NCBI RefSeq assembly: GCF_008386695.1
Contig: NZ_VUOC01000002.1
Location: 1,728,481 to 1,792,480, forward strand
Length of the DNA stretch: 64,000 nucleotides
Source of the DNA: Chitinophaga agrisoli
GTDB lineage: Bacteria; Bacteroidota; Bacteroidia; Chitinophagales; Chitinophagaceae
Direction: 5' to 3'
The stretch's first letter is position 1, and every line of letters starts with the position of its first letter. Below, piece by piece: positions 33,548-42,940 of this stretch. The position numbers and the translations under genes were made by a program. Below the pieces are notes generated by a model that saw nothing but the letters and a program-made list of their open reading frames with translations, made no database searches and was not told the DNA's origin.

Positions 33548-34834
33548 TTAATTCAACATTAGGTGCTCTTCTTCTTCCTGCACCGGCTCTCCATCATCCC
33601 CTTCCTCATTATCCATATTATTCTTCATATACAGCCAATCGTAGTACCCGTTCATGATAATACAGCCCGTGGCCGGTATGGTAAACCGCAGGTGCTGGAA
33701 CGGCGAAAACAGGAAGGTCCATAACAGCCCTATCCCCATCATTACATATACCGGGTACAAGGGCAATGCCTGCGCCTTCAGCACCAGCGTAAACGTCATC
33801 TTCATCAGGTACCAGAAGATGAGGAACACGCATATAAAGCCACCCAAACCACAGGCAATCCACCCACCCATTAATACGGAGTGGCTGGGTATATACCGGT
33901 CTACGGAATCTGCTTTTTCCAGGTTCATATCGCCGCCGTCTTCATCCCCACCCTGCAGGGCCAGGATGATACGGTAGTATTTAAGGTTCTTATCTTTAGC
34001 CCAGGAGCCATGGCCAAACCAGGGCTTATCTCCAATGGCGGTAATGGCAGCAAAGGTTTCGCCACGGCCGGTCATCAGCAGCTCAAAAGGGTTGTAGGGA
34101 TTCTCCAGTCGCTCCAATTGAGAGCTGGAGTGGCCCCCGCCCAGCTGATTACTGAGTACCGATTTGACGTAAAAGACGTAGCAAAGCTCGAATACAATGG
34201 ACCCAAAGAGTATAAACACAAACAGCGTACGGCGGTTGATCTGTATATCCCGGTTCAGCAGCCAGATAATACCAGCCCCCAGGAAAAACAGCATACCGCT
34301 GGAACGCGCGTCATTGGCAAAACACATTAAACAGGCGCACATCATGACGCCCATCATCAGCATGATCTTACCGCGTTTATACAGGTACACGGCCATCAGC
34401 TGCAAGGCAGACGCCAGAATAGGTACTATCTTAAACTTGAAATAAGACATGTCAGAGTCCACGATATCATCTGTAAAAAAGATGTTCTTTACCATGGTCC
34501 AGAAGATGAAGGTCATCACCGCCGATTCCGTATCCAGTGTACGGAACAGGAAAATGAAGGACAAGATGCCCATGATGGTGCCGGCCCAGCCTCGGAGGAA
34601 GTTCTGCGCCGTATTGTCCACTACAAAAATATCTGTAATGAACTGGAACACCAGCAAACCTATCATTGCAAAGATGATCTTACGGAAATAAGGATAATCC
34701 TTAAAATCCTTCATCTTAAATGTTAGCGGCGCAAACAACAGCACAATGAACTCATTCGCCTTTAACTGACCTATTACAGCCACGTTAAAAGCGCTTAATA
34801 AACCATATGCCGCTATCTGTATTTTCTTAAACAT
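33548..34834 (-). CDS. Wzy-like polysaccharide polymerase (O-antigen ligase/polymerase family)
   Basis: A 428-residue membrane protein with about 10-12 hydrophobic segments and one long periplasmic loop (about residues 225-315: LSNQLGGGHSSSQLERLENP, GRGETFAAITAIGDKPWFGHGSW, IPSHSVLMGGWIACG). The Wzy_C-type pattern R/G-G...P-x-F-G-x-G followed by H-S is present. It should join repeat units on the outer face of the inner membrane. Its neighbours include a Wzx-type flippase (36032-37585) and Wza/Wzc, completing the pathway. It overlaps the upstream glycosyltransferase by 8 bases. Confidence 0.87.
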   Translation of the reverse strand: MFKKIQIAAYGLLSAFNVAVIGQLKANEFIVLLFAPLTFKMKDFKDYPYFRKIIFAMIGLLVFQFITDIFVVDNTAQNFLRGWAGTIMGILSFIFLFRTLDTESAVMTFIFWTMVKNIFFTDDIVDSDMSYFKFKIVPILASALQLMAVYLYKRGKIMLMMGVMMCACLMCFANDARSSGMLFFLGAGIIWLLNRDIQINRRTLFVFILFGSIVFELCYVFYVKSVLSNQLGGGHSSSQLERLENPYNPFELLMTGRGETFAAITAIGDKPWFGHGSWAKDKNLKYYRIILALQGGDEDGGDMNLEKADSVDRYIPSHSVLMGGWIACGLGGFICVFLIFWYLMKMTFTLVLKAQALPLYPVYVMMGIGLLWTFLFSPFQHLRFTIPATGCIIMNGYYDWLYMKNNMDNEEGDDGEPVQEEEEHLMLN

Positions 34835-36017
34835 GCGCTTGTTTTTCCGTCAGCGCCGGTTGTTGTACCCGGGCTGGTTTATCTTTCACCGTATAATGGA
34901 GCACATCGTGTAAACGTTGTGTATTTACTTCCGCACTATACTCCTTCATAAAGTCTTCGCGTAAGGCCTCTCCTATCTTTGTATCTCCATTGAAGTCCAG
35001 GATCACTTTCTTAAAGTCTGCCGGATCATCTGCGATGATGAAATGTTTGCTGGCTACGCCTTCCACTCCTTTTGAGGTAGCGATGATAGGCGTGCTGAGC
35101 GCCATGGCCTCCAGGCATTTAAGCCGGGTGCCGCTGCCGTGCAGCAGCGGAATGATCACGCCGTTGGCTACGGATATATACCATTTCACATCATCCACTT
35201 TTCCCAGCGCTACAATATTGTTCCATTTATCTGCGCCGGTAAGCTGTGTGAGCGCCTCTTTCGAGCGCCTGCCTACTAACCAAATATCATACCTGTCTGC
35301 CAGTTCACTGTCCCATACTTTTTCCACAAACCATTTAAGCCCGTGAAAATTCATATACTGTCCAAAGTTGGCGGTCATCACCAATACTTTGGATTGTTTT
35401 TGCCCGGTGGATAAAGCATACTCTTTTTCATCCAGGAAATTGGGCACAAAAAAGATCTTCTCCTTAGGGATAAACTTTGCATGGTAGTGGCGGTCGTCTT
35501 CACTCACTACCAGCACGGCCGCCGCCTTTTTAAAATACATGCGCTCATGCAGTTTCTCCAGGCTTACCAGCTGAAACCGGCGGATCTTCTCTATAATGTT
35601 CTTAGCCGGCAGCTGCTGCGTGATCATGGCCTGCGCATTATGCGTGCCCAGGATCACCGGTATGCGGCGTTTGTTAAAGTAATTGATATAATGGCCTATA
35701 TATCCATAATCCAGCACAGCTGCATCGATGGTATATTTACGGCACACCTCATCAAACAGCTGCAACACATGGGCAGACTGCTGGAAATAATGTTTGCCCG
35801 CCAGGCGGTCTACTATATCCAGCCGTTTTTTTGGATGGGTATAGAATACTACATTGCGGAGGTTGTAGCTTTCCAGGTCCGTCTGCTCTTCATTCTGCAC
35901 CAATGCAATTACCTGGTGGCCCAGGTTGGCCAGGGCCTTTATCAGGTAATAGCTCCGTATTTTTTCCCCGCCGTTGGCCGGCAGTGGCGAAATGTCTGTA
36001 TAGAATAGAATGTTCAT
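34827..36017 (-). CDS. glycosyltransferase family 4 (GT-B)
   Basis: A 396-residue glycosyltransferase starting MNILFYTDISPLPANGGEKIRS, with the glycine-rich acceptor loop. Further motifs are VILGTHNAQAMITQQ, VLVMTANFGQYMNFHGLKWFV and GTRLKCLEAMALSTPIIATSKGVEG, the usual C-terminal donor motif of GT4 enzymes that transfer to lipid-linked oligosaccharides. I chose the ATG at 36017, 14 bases after the wzx stop; a longer frame to 36170 would run inside wzx and has no family support. Confidence 0.9.
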   Translation of the reverse strand: MNILFYTDISPLPANGGEKIRSYYLIKALANLGHQVIALVQNEEQTDLESYNLRNVVFYTHPKKRLDIVDRLAGKHYFQQSAHVLQLFDEVCRKYTIDAAVLDYGYIGHYINYFNKRRIPVILGTHNAQAMITQQLPAKNIIEKIRRFQLVSLEKLHERMYFKKAAAVLVVSEDDRHYHAKFIPKEKIFFVPNFLDEKEYALSTGQKQSKVLVMTANFGQYMNFHGLKWFVEKVWDSELADRYDIWLVGRRSKEALTQLTGADKWNNIVALGKVDDVKWYISVANGVIIPLLHGSGTRLKCLEAMALSTPIIATSKGVEGVASKHFIIADDPADFKKVILDFNGDTKIGEALREDFMKEYSAEVNTQRLHDVLHYTVKDKPARVQQPALTEKQAHV

Positions 36018-36031
36018 ATCCTGTATGCTGG

Positions 36032-37585
36032 TCAATTGGCCTTTGCTACTGAAAATCTGATCGGTAATTTGGATAACAGCTTCATGATAATGCCCGCTAG
36101 CTTTTCCTGCTCGTATGCGGACAGTCCCAGGAAGCGTACGCATAAACAAACCGCCGCCGTGCTCACACAACCTGTAAACAGCAGGCGTACAAAACCCGCC
36201 GGCATCACCAGCTGTGGCAGCAGCGCTACGCTAAAAGCCAGCGCCACCGGAAACACGGAGGTAAGCACGCCTTTACGCAGGTATTCCGGGATGGAAAGGC
36301 CTGTTAAACGGTGTGCCGCCAGCACGCGGTAGCTGCAGGTAAGGGCCTCGATAATTACAGCGCTTACCAGCACTGCATGCGGCGCCAGCCCTGCCTTCAG
36401 CAAAAAATACGATACGGGCAGGTTTAACATCAGCAATGCGCTTACCACCATCTGGTACACCTTAATGCGACCTACGGACTGGATGGCTACCTGCAATCCT
36501 ACCGTTAGCTGGTTCACCAATGACACCACAATGATCAGGCGGCAGAAGATGATGGTATGGTCCGGCACGTTCTTTAACCAGAACTTCAGTATCACGGGCA
36601 TTTCAATGATCACCGGTATGGAAAAGAACGATAGCAGAAAGAAGGAGAACTTGCTGGCAATCATGGCCAGCTTTAACATCCTGGGCCTGTCGCCGCTACC
36701 CTCACTTTTAATGATCTGCGGGTTTAGCGATTGCAGCATGGTCACCGAAAAATAGGTGAGCTGCGCGTTTACCTGGTTGGCAATACCATAGGCGGCATTG
36801 ATCACTGTTCCAAAAAATACATTTAATATCATGGCCAGCCCCTGGTTACGCGCTACCACACTGCCTGCGCCAAACATATTCCAACCTGCATAGGAAAACA
36901 TTTCCTTTAGCATGTCCTTATTGAAATATTTGCGCACCTGCACCTTGCTCTCCTTATATTTGATGGAGCAGAACGTTCTTTTTATGATCAGCGATATCAC
37001 CGTTATAGCCGCAATCAGCGCTCCATATACAATGAGCTTATCATAGCCGGTGTATTGCAGGTAAATAGCAACACCCAGTTTGGCCACCCCTTCCCATATA
37101 CCAATGCCCGCAATGAGGAACATATTCTCCCTGGCATTCAACGTGGCATCATAGGGTACGGAGATAATGGTAAAGAAGGTACTGATCACCGTAAAATGGA
37201 AAATGATCCTGGCGGTGCCTAACCTGTCTGGCGGAATGTTCAGCACCCGCTCAAAAAAGTACAGGCCGCCCCCTTCAAAGATCACTACCAGCGCAAGGCC
37301 CATCATGGTGTGGAGCAATACGCTGGAGTTGAATACCTGCCTTAATTTCCCCTCATCGCCCACGCCTATGTAATAGGACAGGTAACGCTGTGTGGAAATG
37401 GTCATGGCCACGTTCAGGAAAGAGAGCATCACAATTACGCCGCTTACCAGGGTAAAGATCCCGTAATCTGCTGCGCCAAGCGCGTTCAGTACAAGGCGGG
37501 TGGAGTACAATGCAATGAACATCGTGATCAACATCCGCCCGTAAAGCGCGCCTGTATTTAAAACTACCCGGTTAGCTGCTTGCAT
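36032..37585 (-). CDS. Wzx-like lipid-linked oligosaccharide flippase (MOP superfamily)
   Basis: A 517-residue membrane protein with about 14 hydrophobic helices. The start NTGALYGRMLITMFIALYSTRLVLNALGAADYGIF is typical of MATE/MOP polysaccharide transporters. It should flip the undecaprenyl-diphosphate-linked repeat unit to the periplasmic face for Wzy. It follows gmd after 21 bases and precedes a glycosyltransferase by 14, inside the long operon. Confidence 0.92.
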   Translation of the reverse strand: MQAANRVVLNTGALYGRMLITMFIALYSTRLVLNALGAADYGIFTLVSGVIVMLSFLNVAMTISTQRYLSYYIGVGDEGKLRQVFNSSVLLHTMMGLALVVIFEGGGLYFFERVLNIPPDRLGTARIIFHFTVISTFFTIISVPYDATLNARENMFLIAGIGIWEGVAKLGVAIYLQYTGYDKLIVYGALIAAITVISLIIKRTFCSIKYKESKVQVRKYFNKDMLKEMFSYAGWNMFGAGSVVARNQGLAMILNVFFGTVINAAYGIANQVNAQLTYFSVTMLQSLNPQIIKSEGSGDRPRMLKLAMIASKFSFFLLSFFSIPVIIEMPVILKFWLKNVPDHTIIFCRLIIVVSLVNQLTVGLQVAIQSVGRIKVYQMVVSALLMLNLPVSYFLLKAGLAPHAVLVSAVIIEALTCSYRVLAAHRLTGLSIPEYLRKGVLTSVFPVALAFSVALLPQLVMPAGFVRLLFTGCVSTAAVCLCVRFLGLSAYEQEKLAGIIMKLLSKLPIRFSVAKAN

Positions 37586-37606
37586 AAAATCTGTAGGTCC
37601 TTACTA

Positions 37607-38704
37607 CTATCCTATCAAATGTTCTAATTGTGCTACGTCTTTCTTACGGAATAATTCCACATCACCCGCTACCATTTCCTTTACCAGGGCAGGCAGATCA
37701 TACTGCGGTTCCCAGCCCAGTTTGGTTTTGGATTTGGTAGGGTCGCCTATCAGCAGCTCCACTTCTGTTGGGCGGAAATAACGGGGATCTACCGCCACTA
37801 CTTCCTTGCCTATGGGCAGCTGGAACTCTTCGTTATTGCAAGCGGTCACCACGGCGGTTTCTGCCGCGCCTTCGCCAATGAATTTCAGTTCTATGCCCAG
37901 TTCTGCAAAGGACATGCGCACAAAATCACGTACAGGCGTAGTGACGCCGGTAGCGATCACATAATCCTCCGGGGTATCCTGCTGCAGGATGCGCCACATC
38001 GCTTCTACATAATCTTTAGCATGGCCCCAGTCACGACGGGCGTCCAGGTTACCCAGGAACAGTTTGTCCTGCAGGCCCAGCGCAATAGCTGCTACGCCGC
38101 GGGTGATCTTACGGGTTACGAATGTTTCGCCACGCAGCGGGCTTTCGTGGTTAAAGAGGATACCATTGCAGGCATACATGCCGTAAGCCTCGCGGTAGTT
38201 CACCGTGATCCAGTAGGCATACAGCTTGGCCACTGCATACGGGCTACGGGGATAGAAAGGCGTGGTTTCTTTCTGCGGTACTTCCTGTACCAGACCGTAT
38301 AACTCAGAGGTGCTGGCCTGGTATATGCGGGTTTTATGTTCCAGCTTTAAGATGCGTAAGGCTTCCAGTAAACGTAAAGTGCCTATACCATCTGCATTGG
38401 CGGTATACTCCGGCGTATCAAAGCTCACTTTTACATGGCTCATGGCCGCCAGGTTATAAATTTCGTCCGGTTGGGTTTCCTGGATAATGCGGATCAGGTT
38501 GGTGCTATCGGTCATATCGCCGTAGTGCAGCTTGAAACGCACATTCTCGCTGTGGGGGTCCTGGTAGAGGTGGTCAATACGCTCTGTGTTGATCAGGGAA
38601 GCGCGGCGTTTAACGCCATGCACCATGTATCCTTTTTCCAACAACAGCTCTGCCAGGTACGCACCGTCCTGTCCTGTAATACCTGTAATTAAGGCAACTT
38701 TCAT
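37607..38704 (-). CDS. gmd: GDP-mannose 4,6-dehydratase
   Basis: A 365-residue extended SDR that converts GDP-D-mannose to GDP-4-keto-6-deoxymannose. The NADP motif is [18 protein letters not shown], the catalytic Thr/Ser region is [10 protein letters not shown], and the Tyr-x-x-x-Lys is [12 protein letters not shown]. The [15 protein letters not shown] and [19 protein letters not shown] blocks are hallmark Gmd sequence. With Fcl (40094-41041) and the ManC-like enzyme it gives GDP-L-fucose. No phosphomannomutase gene is in the locus, so mannose-1-phosphate must come from elsewhere. Confidence 0.96.
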   Translation of the reverse strand: MKVALITGITGQDGAYLAELLLEKGYMVHGVKRRASLINTERIDHLYQDPHSENVRFKLHYGDMTDSTNLIRIIQETQPDEIYNLAAMSHVKVSFDTPEYTANADGIGTLRLLEALRILKLEHKTRIYQASTSELYGLVQEVPQKETTPFYPRSPYAVAKLYAYWITVNYREAYGMYACNGILFNHESPLRGETFVTRKITRGVAAIALGLQDKLFLGNLDARRDWGHAKDYVEAMWRILQQDTPEDYVIATGVTTPVRDFVRMSFAELGIELKFIGEGAAETAVVTACNNEEFQLPIGKEVVAVDPRYFRPTEVELLIGDPTKSKTKLGWEPQYDLPALVKEMVAGDVELFRKKDVAQLEHLIG

Positions 38705-38731
38705 ATATGGTCTTATTTTTTCGTTTTATGC

Positions 38732-40072
38732 TTAGATCAATACAGTATTTATGTCGGCGGTTAAGCCTATGCCGTAGTAGTTAAATCCTTTTTTCTGCAG
38801 CGTTACATCATCATAGATGTTACGGCCGTCGAATACTACCGCGTTTTTCAGGGAGCTTTGTATACGGCTCCAGTCCGGCAGGCGGAACTCATTCCATTCT
38901 GTTACCAGCACAATAGCGTCCGCATCTGTGGCCGCATGGTACAGGTCTGTACACCAGGTAACGCTTTCTCCCAGCTCTTTACGCGCTTCGGGCATGGCTA
39001 CCGGGTCAAATACCCTTACCTGCGCGCCGGCCTGTAACAGGGCTTCTATCAGCACCAGGGAGGGGGCTTCGCGCATATCATCCGTATTGGGCTTAAAGGA
39101 AAGGCCCCAGATGGCGAAGGTCCTGCCTTGCAGGTTATGATCGAAATGACGGTCTATTTTGCTGAACATCACTTTTTTCTGATCCTCATTCACGGCTTCT
39201 ACCGCTTCGAGTATACGCATGTTATGCCCGTATTCATGGCCGGTGCGTACCAGGGCTTTTACATCCTTGGGGAAGCAGGAGCCGCCATAACCAATGCCGG
39301 GATAGATAAAGCGGTCGCCTATACGGGGATCGCTGCCAATGCCCCTGCGCACTTTATTTACATCTGCGCCGGTAAGCTCGCAGAGGTTAGCGATATCGTT
39401 CATGAAAGAGATCTTGGTAGCCAGCATAGCGTTGGCCGCATATTTGGTCATTTCTGCGGAGGCTATGTCCATGAATACGATGGGCCGGCCATTGAGCACA
39501 TAGGGATGGTACAACTGCGCCAGCACCTGCTGCGCCCTTTCTGTATTTACGCCTACTACAATACGGTCCGGTTTCATGAAGTCCTGTACGGCGGCGCCCT
39601 CTTTGAGGAACTCCGGGTTAGAGGCTACATCATAATCTATCAGCACGTCCCTTTCCTGTAATGCTTGTTTAATGGTGCGGTTCACCTTTACCGCGGTGCC
39701 TACCGGTACGGTGCTCTTGGTCACCACTACCAGGTAATTGCTCATGGAAGCGCCTATCTGCTGCGCTACCTGTAATACATATTTCAGATCGGCACTGCCG
39801 TCTTCGCCCGGAGGTGTGCCTACTGCAATAAAGGCCAGCTCTGCGCCGGGGATCACCGCAGCCAGGTCTGTGCTGAAGGACAGGCGGCCGTTCTGGTAAT
39901 TACGGTGCACGATCTCTTCCAGGCCTGGTTCATAAATGGGCAGTATGCCGTTTTTAAGATCATTGATCTTGGCTTCATTCACATCCACACATACCACATT
40001 GGTACCTACTTCCGCCAGGCAGGCGCCTGTTACTAATCCTACATATCCTGTTCCTACTACGATCACTTTCAT
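38732..40072 (-). CDS. ugd: UDP-glucose 6-dehydrogenase
   Basis: A 446-residue NAD-dependent dehydrogenase that oxidises UDP-glucose twice to UDP-glucuronate. The N-terminal Rossmann motif is VVGTGYVGLVTGACLAEVG. The catalytic cysteine is in GIGYGGSCFPKDVKAL. The central dimer helix contains NAMLATKISFMNDIANLCE, and the C-terminal UDP-binding domain starts around IWGLSFKPNTDDMREAPS. Its place between gmd and fcl means glucuronate precursor is made along with GDP-fucose. Confidence 0.95.
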   Translation of the reverse strand: MKVIVVGTGYVGLVTGACLAEVGTNVVCVDVNEAKINDLKNGILPIYEPGLEEIVHRNYQNGRLSFSTDLAAVIPGAELAFIAVGTPPGEDGSADLKYVLQVAQQIGASMSNYLVVVTKSTVPVGTAVKVNRTIKQALQERDVLIDYDVASNPEFLKEGAAVQDFMKPDRIVVGVNTERAQQVLAQLYHPYVLNGRPIVFMDIASAEMTKYAANAMLATKISFMNDIANLCELTGADVNKVRRGIGSDPRIGDRFIYPGIGYGGSCFPKDVKALVRTGHEYGHNMRILEAVEAVNEDQKKVMFSKIDRHFDHNLQGRTFAIWGLSFKPNTDDMREAPSLVLIEALLQAGAQVRVFDPVAMPEARKELGESVTWCTDLYHAATDADAIVLVTEWNEFRLPDWSRIQSSLKNAVVFDGRNIYDDVTLQKKGFNYYGIGLTADINTVLI

Positions 40073-40093
40073 ACTAAAACAATTTTTCGCTTG

Positions 40094-41041
40094 TTATACT
40101 ACATTGAAATATGACTGCCGTTTTTTAAGATAGTCTGCATATGCAGCTACAATGCCTTCTTTGAGGCCGGTGCTATGCTGCCAGCCCAGGCCATGCAGTT
40201 TGGATACATCCATCAGCTTACGGGGCGTCCCATCGGGCATGGAGGTATCAAACTCAAGGCTGCCTTCAAAACATACCACTTCCTTTACCGTTTCTGCCAG
40301 CTCGCGGATGGTAAGGTCTTCGCCGGTACCAATGTTCACCAGCTCTTTACCGTCATAGTGTAACATCAGGTATACACAGGCATCAGCCAGATCGTCTGCA
40401 AACAGGAACTCGCGTTTAGGCGTACCGGTGCCCCAGATGGTCACTGCCGGTTTGCCGGCTTCTTTGGCCTCATGGAACTTACGGATCAGCGCGGGCAGCA
40501 CATGCGAGTTTTCCGGGTGATAGTTATCGCCTACGCCATACAGGTTGGTAGGCATTACGCTGATGAAGTTGCAGCCGTACTGATCGCGATAAGCTTCGCA
40601 CAGCTTAATACCGGCTATCTTGGCGATGGCATACGGCTCGTTGGTATATTCCAGCGGTCCGGTAAGCAGGCTGCTTTCCTTTAAAGGCTGCGGCGCCAGT
40701 TTAGGATAGATGCAGGAGCTGCCCAGGAACATGAGTTTTGTAACATTGTTCTGCCAGGAGGCATGTATGATATTAGACTCCATGATGAGGTTATCATACA
40801 GGAACTCCGCGCGGTAGGTATTGTTGGCATGTATGCCGCCTACTTTAGCTGCGGCCAGGAACACATAGTCCGGCTGCTCTTCCGCAAAAAATGCATTTAC
40901 ATCGGCCTGCACCCGCAGGTCCAGCTCCGCGGAGGTACGCGTAATGATATTGGTATAACCTAAGGTTTCCAGTCTGCGTTTAATAGCGCCGCCCACCATA
41001 CCACGGTGCCCGGCGATGTATATCTTATCAGTGAGTTTCAT
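40094..41041 (-). CDS. fcl: GDP-L-fucose synthase
   Basis: A 315-residue SDR (also called WcaG) that epimerises and reduces GDP-4-keto-6-deoxymannose to GDP-L-fucose. The NADP motif is [17 protein letters not shown]. The catalytic triad region includes [14 protein letters not shown] and the Tyr-x-x-x-Lys in [33 protein letters not shown] and [18 protein letters not shown] are diagnostic. It lies 21 bases upstream of ugd's start, within the nucleotide-sugar block of the operon. Confidence 0.96.
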   Translation of the reverse strand: MKLTDKIYIAGHRGMVGGAIKRRLETLGYTNIITRTSAELDLRVQADVNAFFAEEQPDYVFLAAAKVGGIHANNTYRAEFLYDNLIMESNIIHASWQNNVTKLMFLGSSCIYPKLAPQPLKESSLLTGPLEYTNEPYAIAKIAGIKLCEAYRDQYGCNFISVMPTNLYGVGDNYHPENSHVLPALIRKFHEAKEAGKPAVTIWGTGTPKREFLFADDLADACVYLMLHYDGKELVNIGTGEDLTIRELAETVKEVVCFEGSLEFDTSMPDGTPRKLMDVSKLHGLGWQHSTGLKEGIVAAYADYLKKRQSYFNVV

Positions 41042-41080
41042 CTTTGTTGACGCTTATGTGTAAGTAATTCGGTTATGTTT

Positions 41081-42100
41081 TTATAATAGTTCCGGTCTGT
41101 TTTCCTTTACCCACTGATGCAGCTGCTTGATCTCCTGGCCTTTGCCTTTTTTCATGATCAGCAGCGCCTCCGGCGTATTCACCACTACCATATCCTCCAC
41201 GCCTACCAGGGCCACCAGCTTTTCTTTGCCAATGACCATGTTGTTACCTGAGCCATCGCCTATGAATACGGCCTGGTGGTTCTGGTACTGGTAGTGATGT
41301 ACCAGGGCTTCTGTCAGGGCTTCATAGCTGCCTACATCGCTCCACTCCATAGTGCTGGGCACTACTTTTACACGCTGGCTTTTTTCTGCCACCGCGTAAT
41401 CTATACTGGTAGATGGTATGTTTTCCATGGCCTCCAGGCTCAGACGGCCGGTACGCTTCCACTCATCCGCCGCCAGGGCAGCAGTTTCATAGATCTCCGG
41501 CGCATATTGTTTAAGCTCCTGTAACAGGATGCTGGCCTTACAGCAGAAGATGCCGCTATTCCAGAGGAAATCCCCGCTTTCTACCATGATGGAAGCATTG
41601 TTGGCATCTGGTTTTTCTACAAAACGGATCACATCATGACCGCTGTATTGTATATAGCCAAAACCTGTTTCCGGGTAAAGCGGCTGCAGGCCGATGGTAA
41701 CCAGGCTATTGCCTGCTGCCAGCGACTGTGCGGTCTCAATAGTATGTGCGTAGATATCCGGCGTGCCTATCAGATGGTCTGCCGGTGTAATGAGCAGGAT
41801 GGTTTCCGGTTCAGACACAAATGCCGCCAGGGCAATAGCCGCGGCGGTATTACGCCCTACCGGTTCTGCCAGCAGGCGCAGGTTGGTTGCGCTGGACTTG
41901 AGTAACTGCTCTTCTACGGTAGCGGCATGTTGTTCGTTTACGATGGCCAGCACACTGTCACAGGCGATGCTGTTACGCAGATAGGCCAGCTGCAGCAGGC
42001 TGTTGCCCTCAAAAAGAGGCAGTAATTGTTTGGGCGTTTGCCGGTTTGACAAGGGCCACAGACGGGTTCCTGATCCACCGCAGAGGATAATATGTTGCAT
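41081..42100 (-). CDS. manC: mannose-1-phosphate guanylyltransferase
   Basis: A 339-residue nucleotidyltransferase making GDP-mannose. The signature is ILCGGSGTRLWPLSNRQTPKQLL, with VGRNTAAAIALAAF and LLITPADHLIG following, and the FVEKPDANNAS block that binds the sugar. The C-terminal phosphomannose isomerase domain of some ManC proteins is absent, which is the usual short form. I chose the ATG at 42100; an upstream ATG at 42127 would start inside the inverted repeat. It supplies Gmd. Confidence 0.93.
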   Translation of the reverse strand: MQHIILCGGSGTRLWPLSNRQTPKQLLPLFEGNSLLQLAYLRNSIACDSVLAIVNEQHAATVEEQLLKSSATNLRLLAEPVGRNTAAAIALAAFVSEPETILLITPADHLIGTPDIYAHTIETAQSLAAGNSLVTIGLQPLYPETGFGYIQYSGHDVIRFVEKPDANNASIMVESGDFLWNSGIFCCKASILLQELKQYAPEIYETAALAADEWKRTGRLSLEAMENIPSTSIDYAVAEKSQRVKVVPSTMEWSDVGSYEALTEALVHHYQYQNHQAVFIGDGSGNNMVIGKEKLVALVGVEDMVVVNTPEALLIMKKGKGQEIKQLHQWVKENRPELL

Positions 42101-42127
42101 GTTGATAGTTCTGTTAGGGAATATCAT

Positions 42128-42173
42128 GGATGGATAACCAGTAATAACATTGGCTATTATTAATTATCCATCC
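42128..42173. repeat. inverted repeat between upxY and manC
   Basis: Perfect 10-bp arms GGATGGATAA (42128-42137) and TTATCCATCC (42164-42173) enclose a further short complementary pair (TAATAA / TTATTA). On the minus-strand mRNA this forms a hairpin 27 bases before the manC start, with no T-run after it. A T-run follows only on the plus strand, where no gene is being read. Confidence 0.6.
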
Positions 42174-42187
42174 TGTTTTTATGACGA

Positions 42188-42721
42188 TCAATAAACGAGC
42201 GTTGAAGCCGGGTTGCCGATCACGATCACCTCTGTTGCAGGTATGGTAGCTACCAGCGTATATCCCAGGCTGGAAAGCTGCGCCTTTACCTTGTTCTTAC
42301 CTACTTCGATGATCCTGCCGCGCTGATGCATTAACGGACCGGATGTAACCTCTATCAGGTCATTCTGGTGCAGCGGAAACTGCTCTACCGTTACATGTTT
42401 ATACTCCCGCAGGAAACGCTGGATCAGCTCTATTTCCTGATCAGGTATTACGGCAGGTTTGCCCAGCCAGTAAACGAAGTTGATAATCCCTTCCGTTTCA
42501 CGCACCACCCATTTCCTGCTTTCAGGCACGCGCACAAACACATATGATTTGAACAGCGGCTCGCTCACTACTTTGCGGCGGTCGCTCCATTGACGCTCAA
42601 CCGGGTTAAGCGGGCAATAACATTCTATATTTTTGCGGGTGAGCAGGTCCGCCACTTTCTTTTCCCATCTTGCTTTGGTATATACAGCATACCACGTAGA
42701 CATTTCCTGTTGCATGGGCAT
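42188..42721 (-). CDS. UpxY-type NusG-like transcription antiterminator
   Basis: A 177-residue NusG paralogue. The NGN domain (about residues 8-105) reads STWYAVYTKARWEKKVADLL, PLFKSYVFVRVPES and INFVYWLGKPAVIPDQEI. The C-terminal KOW domain (about 118-160) shows LIEVTSGPLMHQRGRIIEVGKNKVKAQL. In Bacteroides, UpxY proteins let RNA polymerase read through terminators in the leader of their own capsule operon. Here the gene follows wza and wzc, with a 219-base structured gap before it and the sugar and transferase genes after it, so it probably promotes transcription of the distal 20 kb. Confidence 0.9.
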   Translation of the reverse strand: MPMQQEMSTWYAVYTKARWEKKVADLLTRKNIECYCPLNPVERQWSDRRKVVSEPLFKSYVFVRVPESRKWVVRETEGIINFVYWLGKPAVIPDQEIELIQRFLREYKHVTVEQFPLHQNDLIEVTSGPLMHQRGRIIEVGKNKVKAQLSSLGYTLVATIPATEVIVIGNPASTLVY

Positions 42722-42726
42722 GACAT

Positions 42727-42852
42727 TTAAAAAGTTAATACTTTGGTTAACATTGCACAGTTTTGATAACGGGGAATCTGTAAAGACAATGGAAGGTTAT
42801 CCGTTGAACGTATCATCATACAATCGGTTTTTTCAAATAAAGATAATCGCAT
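42727..42852 (-). CDS. possible 41-residue leader ORF directly upstream of upxY
   Basis: An ATG at 42852 opens a 41-codon frame (begins MRLSLFEKTDCMM, ends LTKVLTF) whose TAA lies 5 bases before the upxY ATG. The close junction would allow translational coupling. The sequence just before the ATG is A-rich (GTAAAAC), as is common for Bacteroidota starts. There is no recognisable family and no strong codon-usage argument. Confidence 0.3.
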   Translation of the reverse strand: MRLSLFEKTDCMMIRSTDNLPLSLQIPRYQNCAMLTKVLTF

Positions 42853-42856
42853 GTTT

Positions 42857-42918
42857 TACGGGACGGCTTCGCCACCTCAGTCACATAAGTGACAGTTCGA
42901 AGCAGGACTGTACGGGAC
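42857..42918 (-). other. structured leader segment between wzc and upxY
   Basis: On the transcribed (minus) strand this stretch contains GTCAC-TTAT-GTGAC (42880-42893) and a GGTGGC-GAA-GCCGTC stem (about 42861-42875). They are flanked by two direct copies of GTCCCGTA (42911-42918 and 42857-42864). The density of hairpins in the gap before an antiterminator gene suggests an RNA or RNA-polymerase recruitment site. This is inference. Confidence 0.4.
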
Positions 42919-42940
42919 AATGCCGCTGCGGTCCTTTTAT

